From Dipteronia dyeriana (taxonomy: Eukaryota; Streptophyta; Magnoliopsida; Sapindales; Sapindaceae), in the NCBI GenBank assembly GCA_032871835.1, contig CM065296.1, positions 119,484,146 to 119,548,145 on the forward strand: a stretch of DNA of 64,000 bases, given 5' to 3'. The position numbers and the translations under genes were made by a program. Below, one piece after another: positions 1 through 12,712 of the stretch. The notes under the pieces were generated by a model, which worked only from the letters and a program-made list of their open reading frames with translations, was not told the DNA's origin and did no database searches. Within the stretch, counting starts at the first letter, position 1; the number at the start of each line of letters is the position of its first letter.

Positions 1-522
1 TCTGCTTTACAAAAAAAATTGATATGTGTTTGAAAAACTGATTTTAAAAATTACTTTGCTTTTGAAAATATGGAAAAGTTATTTGATAAAATTACTAAAA
101 TAGACGATATTAAACAAAATGAAAAATAATCAAATCAACGGCAATAGCATGACGACAGAAGAACAACAACATCTACGACGGAAGAACCAACAGCATCAAC
201 GACGGACGAACAACCTTTTCATATTTTTTTCAGTTTTTAGTTTTTTATTAGATTATTATTCAATATAAGGGTAATCTTGTCTTTTATTAGAATAGTGAGG
301 GTAGTATGGACATTGTATAAACAATAAGCTAGATTCTGCTTCAAAAAGTAACCCATACAAATTTCTTAAAAGTTGCTTATTGGAGGAGCAAATTGTAAAA
401 TAAACCGCTTTTAAGAAGTTTACCAAACATCTGTTTACTCAAAACTCGATAAATAGACACTTATTTCTCAAACAAAAGCAATACCAAACATAGCATAAGA
501 TTATTAAAACACACACACGTAC
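1..522. other. AT-rich non-coding edge, possible MITE end
   Basis: No gene is supported here. Homology to the other YqgF-like copies ends near position 497. Just left of it (about 440-490) the sequence has the look of a hAT-type MITE terminus (motif ataccaaacatagc). Exons 5 and 6 of copy 1 may therefore lie beyond the left edge, behind an insertion, rather than being deleted. This is inference from one end only. Confidence 0.35.
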
Positions 523-2684
523 TTTTGATGTAAGGTTGTCTTTCCAACATGTATACTTTAAACTTTCAAACTTCCCCTTTTTACATAGATCGTCCATAAA
601 ATTATGAATATTCACCGGTGAAGCCTGATAAGATAAAAAAGTAAGGTAAGGAATATAAATAGATAAGAGTGGGAATGAATGAATCAGAGGATTGATGAAA
701 ACTCACAACGGGATAATTGTTGGCAATAATTATGCCCTCCAAACCAATTTCCTTGACCTGAACATAATTGGCATTAGACATGCATATGCTTCACAGATAC
801 GAAGAAATGACTAATTACACAAACATCCCTCAAGTTTAGACCTAATTGCAACTAAATGGACATTTTGCTTGAAATTGACAAACCTCCCCTCACACCCATT
901 GATTTACGTCAATAATAACCATTGACCAAATTTTTGGCACAAAGTGACTCAAATAACCTTCAAGAGATAATTTACTCTCTTTTTTTGAAATAAGATAATT
1001 TACTTTATCATTTTAACCATTAAGTTATAAAAATAAAAAACAATATTAGTTTATAAAAAAGAACACAACTCTACAGCCAATGGAGATCCATGACGAGCGA
1101 TTTGCTCCTCACAGAGGAGGAGGCCCTCCTTACAAAGGAGTCGACACTCCTTGCCAAGAGGAGAGGATCTATCCACGACAAGGAGCAATCTACTCCATGG
1201 ATGGGCAGATCTTCTCCTCCACAATTCAATCACTCCGAGTGGAGCTTCTTCATCTTGGTAAAAATAATAAATCGCTTTTTAATTAAAAAGTTATAAAGAT
1301 TATATCTTCACCATAAATTGATGGAGAGATCCAACCTCTACTGTCCATGTTTTTCTTTAATTGTCTTCCTTGGGGTGGGGGAGACGACTATTTAGCATCC
1401 CATTCGTTAAAAGTTAATGGAATACAAGTAACAGCCGGGGAGTTTTGTGCAATTTAAAATAAAATGTCCATCCAGATATAAGTCTAAACTTAGGGGATGT
1501 TTGTGTAATTAGCCATATAAAGAAACCATAGGGGTGTTTGTTTTTTGTTCTAAGTTCTAAGTCTTAACAGACATCTTATCACACCTTTTTTTTTTCTTTT
1601 CTTTTTTCAGATTTAAAGTCTGAAATAGTGTCAAAAACATCTGAAATCTAATAAGCTAGAAATCCATATTTAAATCTAAAATTTGAAAATCCTAATTAAT
1701 TTAAACCCATTTTTTCCAAAATAAAACAAACATTCTTGAGAGCTCAAAATCAAAGTATATATGGTAGTGAGATGTGAATCAACAACAATTTCTGAAATCG
1801 AAACATAATCTACATTTCAAATCAGAAAATAAATACAGGTAAGGTGAAGTTAAGTCAAAACCACTGGAAAAAAAAAACTCTAAAATAATCATAAAATAAC
1901 AAAAAAACAACTTCCAGTTCCTCTACTTTTTCTTGGAAAACTGTACTCCACAACAACGCCAATAAGATTCACTTTGCAATTCATTTGATAGTTAGAGGAG
2001 GTCGTTGACCTCCTCCTTGATGACAGAGGAGGCCGGTGGCCTCCTTTTTTAAGTTGAAGGGGTCCTTTGCTGAATTTGGGTGTAGATTTTTTTTAAACTT
2101 TAAAAATTAATTTTTCTTTATTATAAGTCGACCCTTTGACGGCCTCCTTTTTGAAGTTTAAGGGGTCCTTTGCTGAATTTGGATCTAGATTTTTTTTTTT
2201 TTTACTTTAAAAATTAATTTTCCTTTATTATAAGTCGATCCTTTGAGGCATTGTCCTTTGCTCAATATATTTTATTTTAATATTATTTTTAATAATAATT
2301 TCATTAACTTTATTTTAAAACGAAAAAACAAACGCTAACTAAGTAAATAGCTAAACACTAAAGTGATATAGAGAAATAAAAAAACTTACACAATATTGAA
2401 CTTCGAGTACCAAATTATCCAACATTTTTTCATCTCTAAGACGATTACTGCAAGATGGACAAGATTCAAATTTAAATACAATACACTAAGATTTATAACC
2501 TAATCACCGAATCATAAACACTAGTACATGCATACCAAAATGCCAATGCATACGTATAGCACTCGTCAGATATCGCCATGCTCGCAAACTTATTACCAAA
2601 ATTCAAACCTAGAAAAATAGTACCTTCATATTGAGTCTTCAGACCTTCCTCAAACATCTTCAACGGTTTCAGGTACTTAGCCAT
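523..2684 (-). CDS. YqgF/RuvX-like protein, copy 1, exons 1-4 (partial)
   Basis: Four exons read openly on the minus strand: 2684-2536, 2447-2390, 757-707 and 624-523, with GT..AG borders and phases that join cleanly (120 codons). Exon 1 begins MAKYLKPLKMFEEGLK and carries LGLNFGNKF, matching the plant YqgF/RuvX (RNase H-fold) pre-16S rRNA nuclease family around its LGLDxGxK motif. Exon 4 carries KFESLKYTCWKDNLTS, aligning with the family's WDERxTS block. The catalytic Asp of LGLD is Asn here and DER is replaced by KDN, so activity is doubtful. Exons 5 and 6 are not seen; the gene is truncated or continues left of the window. Family assignment rests on motif similarity only. Confidence 0.6.
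1068..1262. repeat. Cluster of short GGAG/CTCC hairpins, copy 1
   Basis: This lies inside intron 2 of YqgF-like copy 1. Several short inverted repeats with tiny loops follow one another, for example CTCCTCACAGAGGAG, CTCCTTACAAAGGAG and GGAGCAATCTACTCC. The homologous cluster is cleaner in copy 2. No coding function is supported. Confidence 0.55.
1549..2337. mobile_element. MITE-like insertion in copy 1 intron, with internal hairpins and tandem repeat
   Basis: This block is absent from the corresponding intron of copies 2 and 3. Its edges read ggggtgtttgttttttg on the left and, reverse-complemented on the right, gttagcgtttgttttttcg, which resembles hAT-type MITE ends. Inside are two near-perfect hairpins (1995-2015 with 9-bp stem, 2027-2045 with 8-bp stem, both 3-nt loops) and an imperfect direct repeat of about 115 bp (about 2035-2150 and 2151-2265). 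No clear target duplication was found. Confidence 0.45.
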
Positions 2685-3110
2685 CTACCAGTCAATTCAA
2701 ACTGTTAAGAATTGAATATATGAAACAAAGAAAACAGTTGAAGAGGAATAATATTAATACCTTGTGCTCTGCTGCGTGATTTCTTGGTCGGTGGCGCCGC
2801 TTGTGAAACGAGAGGTGAGGGATGAGAAGTTGAACTTATATATATATATATATGTGTGTGGGAGCTGTGGAGAGGCCGAAAAAGGAATGGACTTGAATAA
2901 TATACTTGCGGGCCGAGTCCGAAAGGCAGTTGAGGGAGAGTAAATTACTTTGTTCATATGGGCTCAGTCTGGATATGATAGTCGATATTTTAGATTGTGG
3001 GTCAACATTTTTAGAGTGGAAGGGAATTGGGAAGGGATATTTAGAAGAAATCAATTTTATGTTTCCGCCGTTCCCTAAATAAATACAGTTAAGCGTAGAT
3101 TACTTTGTTC

Positions 3111-3120
3111 AGTAAAACGC
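3111..3120. other. Uninterrupted ('empty') site matching the 38-kb insertion point
   Basis: The sequence ttcagtaaaacgct here, and again at about 56780-56792, is continuous. In copy 2 the same words are split between about 14292-14298 and 52387-52392. The match defines where the large insertion entered the copy 2 flank. Confidence 0.75.
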
Positions 3121-3195
3121 TTGTCTAATGCCTTGTGTACTACTCGACATTTTTCTATTATTGTACATGTAGTTACTTAGTTAATTTTTTTGCAG

Positions 3196-5581
3196 GACAT
3201 TGAAATTGGGAATAAGAATTGCTCTCTGCAGCCACTGGTTGGTTATCCTTTCGGTTCTCTTTTTCAGGTCGATAATGGAAAGGAAGGGCCTGTTTTGTGT
3301 CGAGCGCTTCCCTCCAAAGAAGGTTTTGTTGATTTTTATTTATTTTGCATATGTTTTTTTGTTCTATTTTTTATTTATTTTTTAACTAAGGAAGAGATAT
3401 AATTGGTTTCTTCAATCTCTTCATATAATGTTTTAAATTGGTGGGTGTTCTTCAAAAAGAATAACGATGATGAATCTTAAACATTGTTTTTTCTTAAACA
3501 CTAGCAAAATGTTGCAGCTAGCTATTCTTTAGAATGTCTATTAAGTGATATTGACATCTATAATCTATTTATTACACGTTTGTCTTCAATTTCATTGAAA
3601 TTTTGATCACTTTTTGTTACTCACCATACAGACAGGGTGCAAAAGGCGATGAAATCGTTGAAGCACCCACTGCAAACAGTGCAACATTTGACAAGAAAAC
3701 AGCATTCTCTCAGGTAAGTCTTTCTTATGGCAGACACATACCAATCCCAAGTAGTCTTCATTTGACTGATGGCCTGATTTTTTATTTATCTACAGGAGAA
3801 ATATAGGATTAAAAAGCAAAAGAAATATGCGCCAAGAGTACTTTACTTCTTAGGTGCCCTTTTGCACGAAGGTAGCCCTCAATCTTTTAGCTTCATTTCT
3901 TTATGCATCTAATTATTGTATTAGCTGAACCAGTTTGCAGTCACATTGATCTCAGTAGGATCTACCTGCTGCATCTTATTCTCAATGGTAGAGTAGATGT
4001 TAGAATGAAGAAACTTAAGTCTGAACTTCGCATGGACATGTTGCATGGTTATTGCTTTTTCATTTTTTGTTGAATTAGTGGTTGTTGACTTGCTGTCCAC
4101 TTTATATAAATTTGATTACTTATTTATATTGATAGATAGTACGCCCAGGAAGTTTACTGTGATATTTAAGTATGGCTTCCATTTTAGCCAAGCTGTTTCC
4201 TCTATTTCCTAAAGAAGGGAAGGTTCTACTGAGCAACAGAGGCGAATTAACTTTAATTGTGAATTTTTCATGACTTCAGTAATTTAAAACTGACAATTTT
4301 GATTCCCCAATCACAGTTTTGTTGATTTGTGTAAATGAAATTGGTTAATAGTGTGTGCCAAATGTATGTTGACCGGAGTGAAATCCAGGTAACTAAACAC
4401 AAGCTTTGTTTAGTTTAGATTAGGTGAAGGTGTGATAGATTTAAAGGATGAAATAGAATTTTACTCCAGAGAAAATCTAGATATTATTTGCCTACCAATT
4501 GGAGGAGTGATATGTACATACTATCATTACTGAGTAATTTTATGCAGAGTTAATTAGTGGACATATTGAACCCATTTAGCCCTATTAATCTTTTCACAAC
4601 ATTCTACTGTTTTGGTTATTGTTATCATTTTATTAGAACTATCATTATCATACTATTTTGGTATCAAAGTCCCTGTGTTTATTTGATAATGTTTTGTGTT
4701 CACTGTTTTATGACTGATAATGCAAGTTTTGTTTCTAGGCATCACTAGAAGCCCTTAAGTTGTGGAAAGAAAGTGGGTTTTCTAGGTAGTTAATGTCCTT
4801 GAATTATTAGTTTATTAACCTAAAAAAGCATATGCCTTTTGTTTGTTTTTTTCTATTTTGTTCTTTTTTTGCACCGTAGTAATGGCCATGCCAGAGATTG
4901 ATCTGTGGAACCTGGTTAAAGATCTCCTGCCACGTTTATCATATTCAGCTCCATTTGCAATCTATCATCAATATCTGCAGGTGGTTAGCCTTAGATATGA
5001 CATTTATCTGACAGTAGCTAGAGACCCTTTTGAAAAAGAAATAATTGTGGTTTAAATGCTTATTTAAATTTATTTCTCTAAATGGGTTTGAGCTCAGTTC
5101 CCAAATACAGCATCTTTGGCTCGTTTGCACATCCTGATTAAATCAAGCTCGAGATTTTAACTTGGAAAGTTTTTATATTAAGATTTCTTCTGTCATTATT
5201 TTGCTTCACTTGCATTGACTCTGTTATGAATTCTACATATAGACTGTCTTCATGCTGTATTGTTAACATAGTGCCTTGTTTCTTCTGTTCAACTGCGGCC
5301 TCTTGTGACATGCATGCGCAATCTACAGATTGTTAAAATGGCAATCGGCTTGTAGAACCTTGGCTGCATGAATATCGGTTCTTTTTTCTTAAAAAATTTC
5401 GAGAATGGAAAGATGTTTCTAATCTAGATATAACTTTTTTCACCGAGATTCATATTTACTTGTATTGATTCGTCTCGATTCAACACTTGCACAGGCTCTT
5501 ACGGCAAGAACCCATCCATGTATGCAGATGAGTGGATCCGGTGGTTACATTCTAAGTGGAACTAGAATCTCTAGCAGCTGA
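3196..5581 (+). pseudogene. TRM6 (tRNA m1A58 methyltransferase non-catalytic subunit) 3' fragment
   Basis: Exon-like blocks at about 3196-3322, 3632-3713, 3796-3871, 4739-4785, 4880-4980, 5289-5390 and 5495-5581 encode, in order, segments typical of TRM6/Gcd10: SLQPLVGYPFGSLFQ, GAKGDEIVEAPTANSATF, EKYRIKKQKKYAPRV, ALKLWKESGF, LVKDLLPRLSYSAPFAIYHQ and RTHPCMQMSGSGGYILSGT. TRM6 partners TRM61 to methylate A58 of tRNAs in the nucleus. The N-terminal half and the central exons (family region after the KKYAP block) are missing. There is a frameshift/stop near 5355 and a lost acceptor near 5289. It is most likely a broken fragment, joined to a subtilase fragment 190 bp downstream on the same strand. 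Confidence 0.8.
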
Positions 5582-5773
5582 ACACAAGTCCAAACCATAA
5601 GTTATGGTTACTCATATGCGACAGCCACACCTGTTGTCTATTGTCTGTTGGCAAGCAAATCATCTGCTTGCTAAATGTACACTAGCGTTTTGATCAATTT
5701 AATTGAATCTATTCTTCAATTTTGTGATAAATATGCACAAAATTTTTATGTACTTGTTTTCTTTTGTTTAATC

Positions 5774-8473
5774 GACAATTTACTTTTGTTGCTGCAAATG
5801 ACGTAATTCTGGATTCTTCAGTAGTGAAGTACAGCCCAACAGACTGCCAGGGACCAGAATTGTTAAACAAAAACTTGGTTGAGGGTAACATTCTACTTTG
5901 TGGCTATTCCTTCAATTTTGTTTTTTGTACAGCATCAGTCAAGAAAGTTTTGGAAACTGCCAAGAGCCTTGGTGCAGGTGGCTTTGTTCTTGCTGTTGAA
6001 AGTGTTTCTCCAGGAACAAAATTTGATCCTGTTCCTGTTGGTATTCCTGGGATACTTATCACAGATGTCATCAAACCAATGGTAATTATTTAAACTCTTC
6101 TCAACTTTCTTAAGTTTTGTTATTATCTTTATAAGTTGATGACTATCCATCATGGGATTGAGGCTTAGTGCACAGAATTCTGTGTCTGCTAATATTTGAT
6201 CCAACATTGATACACTGTTGCTAAATTGGTGATGCTCTTCCATGTTGCATATATATGTTAAACATTCAGGTGTACATTGTTCTTTTGATGTGACGCATAG
6301 TTACTGCTCAGCGTTGATCGGATAGGCATAGGGCTTGCATGCCTTTGTAATTTGTGAAAAAATGAATTGGATGAATGAAAGAAATGAGATTGGGAAAGAA
6401 CATGCATAAAATATCTTACTCTTCAAGCACCATCCAATTTCACTTTTGCCAAGTCCAAGTTGCATTTGAACTTGAGCCTGTCTGATAATTGTTACCGGTA
6501 ACTATAATTAGGCCGCTTTTACCTCACCCGACCCCCACCCCCATATACCAAAAACCCCCTTTTCCTTTTTCTCTGATATTTTCCCGTTTCTCATGTATTA
6601 TGTACTTGGGCATCATTTTTCTAGGATCTTATAGACTACTACAATATCTCTACATCAAGAGACTGGACTGGAAGCATGAAGAGTTTTAAAGCTACAGGTA
6701 GCATTGGCGATGGTTTGATGCCTATTCTTCATAAATCAGCCCCACAGGTGGCATTATTTTCTGCTCGAGGACCCAATATAAAAAGATTTCAGCTTCCAAG
6801 ATGCAGATCTTCTGAAGCCAGACATTCTGGCTCCTTGTGCACTCATTTGGGCTGCTTGTGCTCCAAATGGAACGGATGAGGCTAATTATGTAGGTAAGAA
6901 GTGTGCTGCAATCTTATGTATTCTTGTATTCTTGGTTAACAAATGTTAGAAATTGAAGAGCATGTTAGTGCAAGAGGAACAGGATAATATAGAGAATTTG
7001 CCATGATATCTGGAACTAGCATGGCTGCACCACACATTGCTGGGATAGCTGCTCTTGCAAAGCAGAAGCACCCGCATGGGAGCCCTGCTGCTATAAAATC
7101 ACCCTTGATGACCACATCAAGTATGTTGGACAGAGCAGTAAGACCCCTTAGAGCACAACAATATTCTGAAACAGAAGCCATGAAACTCGTTGCAGCTACA
7201 CCTTTTGATTATGGGAGTGGTCATGTCAGTCCAAGAGCTGCCTTGGATCCTGGACTCATCTTTGATGCAGGTGTATTTCTTCTTCCCTTTTATACATTTA
7301 TTTACTTTTTGACTTGTTAATTGGATGCAAACTAAGGCACACATTTGGTCAAACTAGGGAAGTCAAGGGATGTAATAAGCTCAAATTTGATTTCTCCACA
7401 AGCCAAAGTGAATTTACCTATCGGTTAGTGGTCAAGAGATGGCTTTAATCCTACCCCCAAACAGAATTGAATAAAGATTAAGAAATGAATAAGATGGTTT
7501 TTGACATTTTATTTCAATAATTAAACGTAAGCTAAATCCTTCCAAACCCTATTGTGGATGAGATTCGATCCCTTGACTTCTTGCACAACAACAAAAGATC
7601 ATACTAGGTTACTATCTTTTAAGTGTGACAACAATTTAATAAGTGTTCAAGGGTTATACTAGATTACTATCTTTTAATGTGACAGCATTTTATTAAATGA
7701 ATAAGGGTTATGATATCGAAAATGGAAACTAGGTACATGGCCAAAGAACCTTAAGAATCTGGATGTAATGAAGTTTAATCAAAGAATACGAACCTTAAGG
7801 AACATAGTGGGAAATTGAATCCTCAATCATTTGTTTGGTGAGTAGGTCGGTGATGGTTACATATTGATTAGCATCTAGGCTGTTCTATAGCTATGCCTTC
7901 TGCTTCACACCTAGGAAACTTGACCACTTAAGCGAGGAGCTGTAAACTTTTTCTTATCAGTAATGGACCTGTTTCTTAGCAGTGGTTGACTCGTGAACTT
8001 CAAGAAATCAATTGATCAAAATCTCAATTCTCAACTTGCTAACTTCAGAATCTCTTTTGGTAGATTACGAGGATTATTTGGGGTTCTTGTGCACAACACC
8101 TGGTATCGATAAAAATGAGATAAAGAACGCCACAAACTTACCATGCAACCACACATTGAGCCACCAATCAAATCTGAACACTGTTATCAATCACAGTCGC
8201 CCCCACCTTGTGAAGACTCAAACAGTTACTCGGACAGTCACAAATGTTGCTGAAGAAGAAACCTACATGATCTCTGCTCGGATGCAACCTGCCATCGCCA
8301 TTAAAGTCAACCCTTCAGCCATGACTAATAAACCTGGTGCTTCAAGTAAGTTTACTGTGACTCTCATTGTCAGAACAGTAACTGGATCATATAGTTTTGG
8401 AGAAATTTGCATGAAAGGCAGTCGAGGGCACAAGGTACGGATCCCAGTGGTATCTCAGGGATACTGGCGATAG
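5774..8473 (+). pseudogene. SBT2-type subtilisin-like serine protease, 3' fragment
   Basis: Exon-like blocks at about 5774-6081, 6625-6893, 6993-7270 and 8064-8473 encode the C-terminal half of a plant subtilase of the SBT2 group: the PA-domain region (VEGNILLCGYSFNF, VPVGIPGILITDV), the Ser-site GTSMAAPHIAG at about 7012, DYGSGHVSPRAALDPGL, and the Fn3-like tail (TVTRTVTNVAEEETY). The signal peptide, I9 prodomain and the exons with catalytic Asp and His are absent. A frameshift near 6785 splits the second block, and a Gly replaces the usual Trp after KQKHP. Such enzymes act in the cell wall or vacuole; this copy should be inactive. It lies immediately behind the TRM6 fragment on the same strand. 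Confidence 0.85.
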
Positions 8474-11300
8474 GTGGTCGATCTTGATGAATCTGTATGG
8501 GCTGTAATATTCTTTGTAATACTTGGTTCATAAGATATATAAGGCTAAATATTTTTGTCAGGAGTATATATGTGGAGTAGCTGTGCAGCTCAGTGGTATA
8601 AAGGATGACTCCCAGTTTCTTCCACTCATAAGTTTTGCTATATTCTTTAGTAATTTGAGATATAATGCATCTCACGGGGTGTGAAAACGGTTTTGTTCTT
8701 CTGAGAGGATTTTCATCGACAGATAATGATGCTAAGTTACCATTATAGACCTAAAATCGTAAGCATGCAATTATTTGAATGTTATCGAACAGTTTCTTTC
8801 TCTCTTGTTCTTCTATTCAATTTCTTTGGATAAGGTTTTTCTCTCTTATTCTTCTATTCAATTTGGGTCTGTGACGAGATTACTATTTAAACGAAATTTA
8901 ATCACCAGGTCCATCAACAGTGAGATAATAAGATGGGAAATCGATCAAGATGGAAGCATGTTTTGAGAATATCGACATTGATCAACCAAGAAACACAGTG
9001 ATTTTTCTATCGGTACGTACTGATATAAGTTATATCATTGCGTTGTATGTGGACTATTGATTATGACGATGTTTTGATAAATATATACATTTTGAGTCAA
9101 AATATATAAATCTAACGGTCCATATCCAACGTAAAGATGAAGTTATATCAATAAATACTGACTTGAAAATTTCTGTATATATATAGAAAAATTATCCTAT
9201 CAGGACCTTCAATCACAGTAGACCAACAATTCCATGTTAATAAATACTCACACCCATACTCAACGTGTGACTATGGTTGGACGTCTTTCATGACCGTCAT
9301 AAGCACCCTAATATATATATCGGGACGATTTTTCACACGATTTTTCAACAATTGGATTTATTTGACTTGAATGGTTTAGATTTTATAATTTATTTATTTA
9401 TTTATTTCTCATTAATTTATTTTCTTTTCTCTCTCCTCGATTTAATTTCCTAATTAAAATCTAATTAATATTTCCCCCCTCTTATATTTTTTTCTCGTTA
9501 TCTTCATTTCTTGTCTCACATTTTTCACTCATACTTATTTTCATTCATTATTCTATTTAGAATAAGCTAATTCATGATCTTTAATTCATAATTCTATTAA
9601 ACAAACTAATTATCTTTCAACACAACCATAAATAAAAAATATTATAAACAACTAAATAATAAAACCAATAAAAACGGTGCAGAACATAAAAAGGTAATTT
9701 TGTAGTTTTTATAACATACAAAACAGTTTTGTAGTTTTTGTTGCAAGAGAAATGTGAACACATCTCTTATGTAACTATACCAGACTGATAAAACATCTCT
9801 ATGTAAATATAAAATATGACTACAGTCTATAACAAACTAATAAAAGTTGTTATTACTATGTTCTAATAGGTGCTATTAAACTCAAATTATTAAAGTGATG
9901 ATAGTTGTTGACGTTGATTTCTTGATATATGAGAAAAGCCAACAAAGATTGGATTTTAGCTATAAATTCAAAGAGAAGAGAAAGAGATAGTAATCGGACG
10001 CAAGGTTTACGTGGTAAAACTCCGATGACCGGAGAAACGTCCACGGGTGGTTGAATGATCAACAAAGACAAAATCCACTATGAAATAAATAATTACAACC
10101 CTCGATCTCACTTGTTCTCTTTGAATATTTCTATGATTGTTCTGTGTCCCTTTTTTGGCGAGATTATGGGTCTATTTATATGTTTATATAACCATAATCT
10201 GATTTGTACAAGTAATAGAAGATCTTTGTATTTGATTATGATTATTTACTTGCTTATAGCTGATTGTCTTCTTTTCTGTTTCGGAGTCTTATATTGAGAT
10301 CGAATAAGACTAGTAATGTAGTTCAATTAGGACTTATTTCCTTATAAGAGCGTAGTCTTTTTGAAGAAATAAAGTTGTTGCCTGACTGGGAACCTTTCCT
10401 GCTCAATATTTTGTTCTCGTTGGGATTCTTTTTTGATATGGATATCTTCGTGTATTTTAACGACTTGATCCGTGTGCGCTGGGTTTTTTATTCAGTTTTC
10501 ATGTTCATCCCGAGTAATGTATGGTATGAGGTGGTCCCGAATGACGTCACTTGATCCCGAGTAGAAAATACCATCAACTAGCCCCAAGTATGTTTGACTG
10601 ACCCCAAACAAGTGTTGAAAACAAGTCTTTTTCAACACTTGTTTATTCGGGCTATTCCTCTTTGATGATGTATTGTAAGATATTTTCTAAATACCTATTC
10701 AGATGTCCACCTGACAATTTTATCATCTTTGTCAATAATGTGTACGCCTGGTAAAATTCACATATGACAATAGTCTTACAAACTCATTTTAAAATAGTGA
10801 TAAAATCCTTTATTTGCTCAATTTGGAGCACCCCCACCTCATTCGGATCGGATTCGGAAAAAAATTCAAAAACCCATTCGGATCACGGGTTGGGTTTGCT
10901 AAAATCGGGTTTCAGGTTTAAAGCATGCCGATCCAATCGGTTGCCATCCCTAATCACACAAAATCATCACATCTTTATTGTCTCTCATTGTTTTATATTG
11001 CTTTAATAAAAATAATTTAACTATCTCTCTCCATTTTACTTCTCATTTCCAATTTCTTTCTTTGTTTCTCTCTCCTCTCTCCTCCCTCCTCCCTCCGCCC
11101 TCCTCCAAACATTTTCTTCTTTGATATACTAATACACAATAAGTCGATACTAACCAAAACTTGTAAAAAATAATATAGATTTAATCTAATCGGAACCATC
11201 TATCTTTGTGGTCTTGGTCCCAAACATCGACTGCCACAAAGGAGCATAAGTTCACAAATTGAGTTTATATATTAATTTTTTTTACTTACTTTTTTCTTTT
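8474..11300. other. Intergenic, AT-rich, no gene recognised
   Basis: No coding region is supported. About 9990-10070 carries a motif often seen in dispersed plant repeats (aaggtttacgtggtaaaa followed by cgtccacggg), so this is probably a transposon remnant of unknown class. About 11028-11110 is a polypyrimidine tract (CTCCCTCCTCC type). A long perfect hairpin lies at 10606-10644. Confidence 0.5.
10606..10644. repeat. 16-bp perfect inverted repeat
   Basis: AAACAAGTGTTGAAAA at 10606-10621 is exactly complementary to 10629-10644, with a 7-nt loop. No flanking gene explains it. It may be a remnant of a foldback or MITE element. Confidence 0.7.
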
Positions 11301-12072
11301 CAATAGTCAAACATATTAAAACTAATACAAATAGTAAAGAATTTTACTTGTATTTTTTTAATTTGTAAAATCTAGTGACTAAATTAGTATGCCCTTTAAA
11401 ATTAAAGGAACAGTTTTATTAGATTAACAACCGAGAACAAGATAATATTTTGTTCCAATCAAATGTAATAATCTGCTCCAATCCAACCTGGTTAACGAGG
11501 CTTAATTTTTTTTTTATCTATTATCATCATAATACAAATTCAATGAAGGCACTCTTAAAGCATTGCATGGTTTAAATTATTCAGTAGAGTACATTTCTCT
11601 TTATCCACCTACACGCATCCATCAAGACCTTATTTGGAATCCTCCGTCTCCGTATCCTCTTCATTTTCTATTCCTTCAAGGGCGTTAAAAAAATCTAAAT
11701 TCATTTGTTAAATATAAAAAAAACAATACAAGTGAGATTTAGATTCAAATGCAATATTAAAACAAATTGAAAAGGAAAAGTAAAAATGAAAAATGTTCTC
11801 AAATTGAATAATTAAAATGAGTTTGAAATTAAAAAAATATCCAAAATTTTATATCAAATTAATAAATAAAATTTTAAACTTTACCGAGTTTTACATCGTC
11901 TCAATCCATAAGATGTTAAATTGTCAATGTCAAACCGCATATCTCAACAAAAAGTGAAGTGTTAATTCTTCATTTATTAAATAGTTTTCCTTTAGAATCA
12001 AAACAAACTCAGAGGACATTAAACACAAAATATTATCTTATAATAATAAAATAATCAAATACTGCATATGGA

Positions 12073-12712
12073 CAGGGCCGTCTCCAGATATTTTGGGGCC
12101 CGAGTCATTTAATGATATTAAAAAAAATCGGGGCCCTATATAAAAATTAGAACGATGTTTAGGAATTGACTAATCAGTATCCATAATATTGACACCACCA
12201 ATGAGAGTATAACACATGTCTTTTGTTCTTTTACTTTTTACATTTATCTCACAAATTGGGTACTGATTGGTCAGTATGCGAGTATTGTTTTAAAAATTAT
12301 TATCATTAAAGAAAGATTAACAATTCAATTGGACTAGGTTAGCAAATAAAGTGGACTCCGACGATATCACGGAATGAGCGGGTGACGATTTTGACTAAGT
12401 TAGCAAAGAAATGTTAATATTTCAATTGGATTTTTTTTTTTAAAAAAAAGAATTCAATTGGACTCTCAAATAATATAAAATTAAGTCTAATATGTTATAA
12501 TCAAGTGGGCTTTGATATTTATTTATATAAAATAGAACTAGATATGGATAATTGGACCTTATTAAAAAAAACAAAACAAAACTATGTTTGAAATTGAACC
12601 CTTCATATGCTAAAATAAATTGGACATGAGACCCTAAAAGAAGAAGAAGTAGATTGGACCATCTGGGATCCTAACAAAATACTAGGTTTGTTATAGCTAC
12701 GGGCAGGCCCTG
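12073..12712. mobile_element. Non-autonomous hAT-type element with 8-bp target duplication
   Basis: Left end CAGGGCCGTCTC and right end (reverse complement) CAGGGCCTGCCC give short terminal inverted repeats. The element is flanked by CATATGGA (12065-12072) and CATATGGG (12713-12720), an 8-bp target duplication with one mismatch, as expected for hAT transposons. The element is absent from the same intron in copy 3 (about 53517-53525). At 640 bp it carries no transposase. Confidence 0.85.

Noticed and set aside
1051..1296. Small open frames across the hairpin cluster on both strands
   Set aside because: They are by-products of GAG/CTC-rich palindromes in an intron. The frames are not conserved in copies 2 and 3.
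3196..8473. Calling the TRM6-subtilase block a Helitron
   Set aside because: No convincing 5' TC or 3' CTRR-plus-hairpin termini could be placed at its edges.
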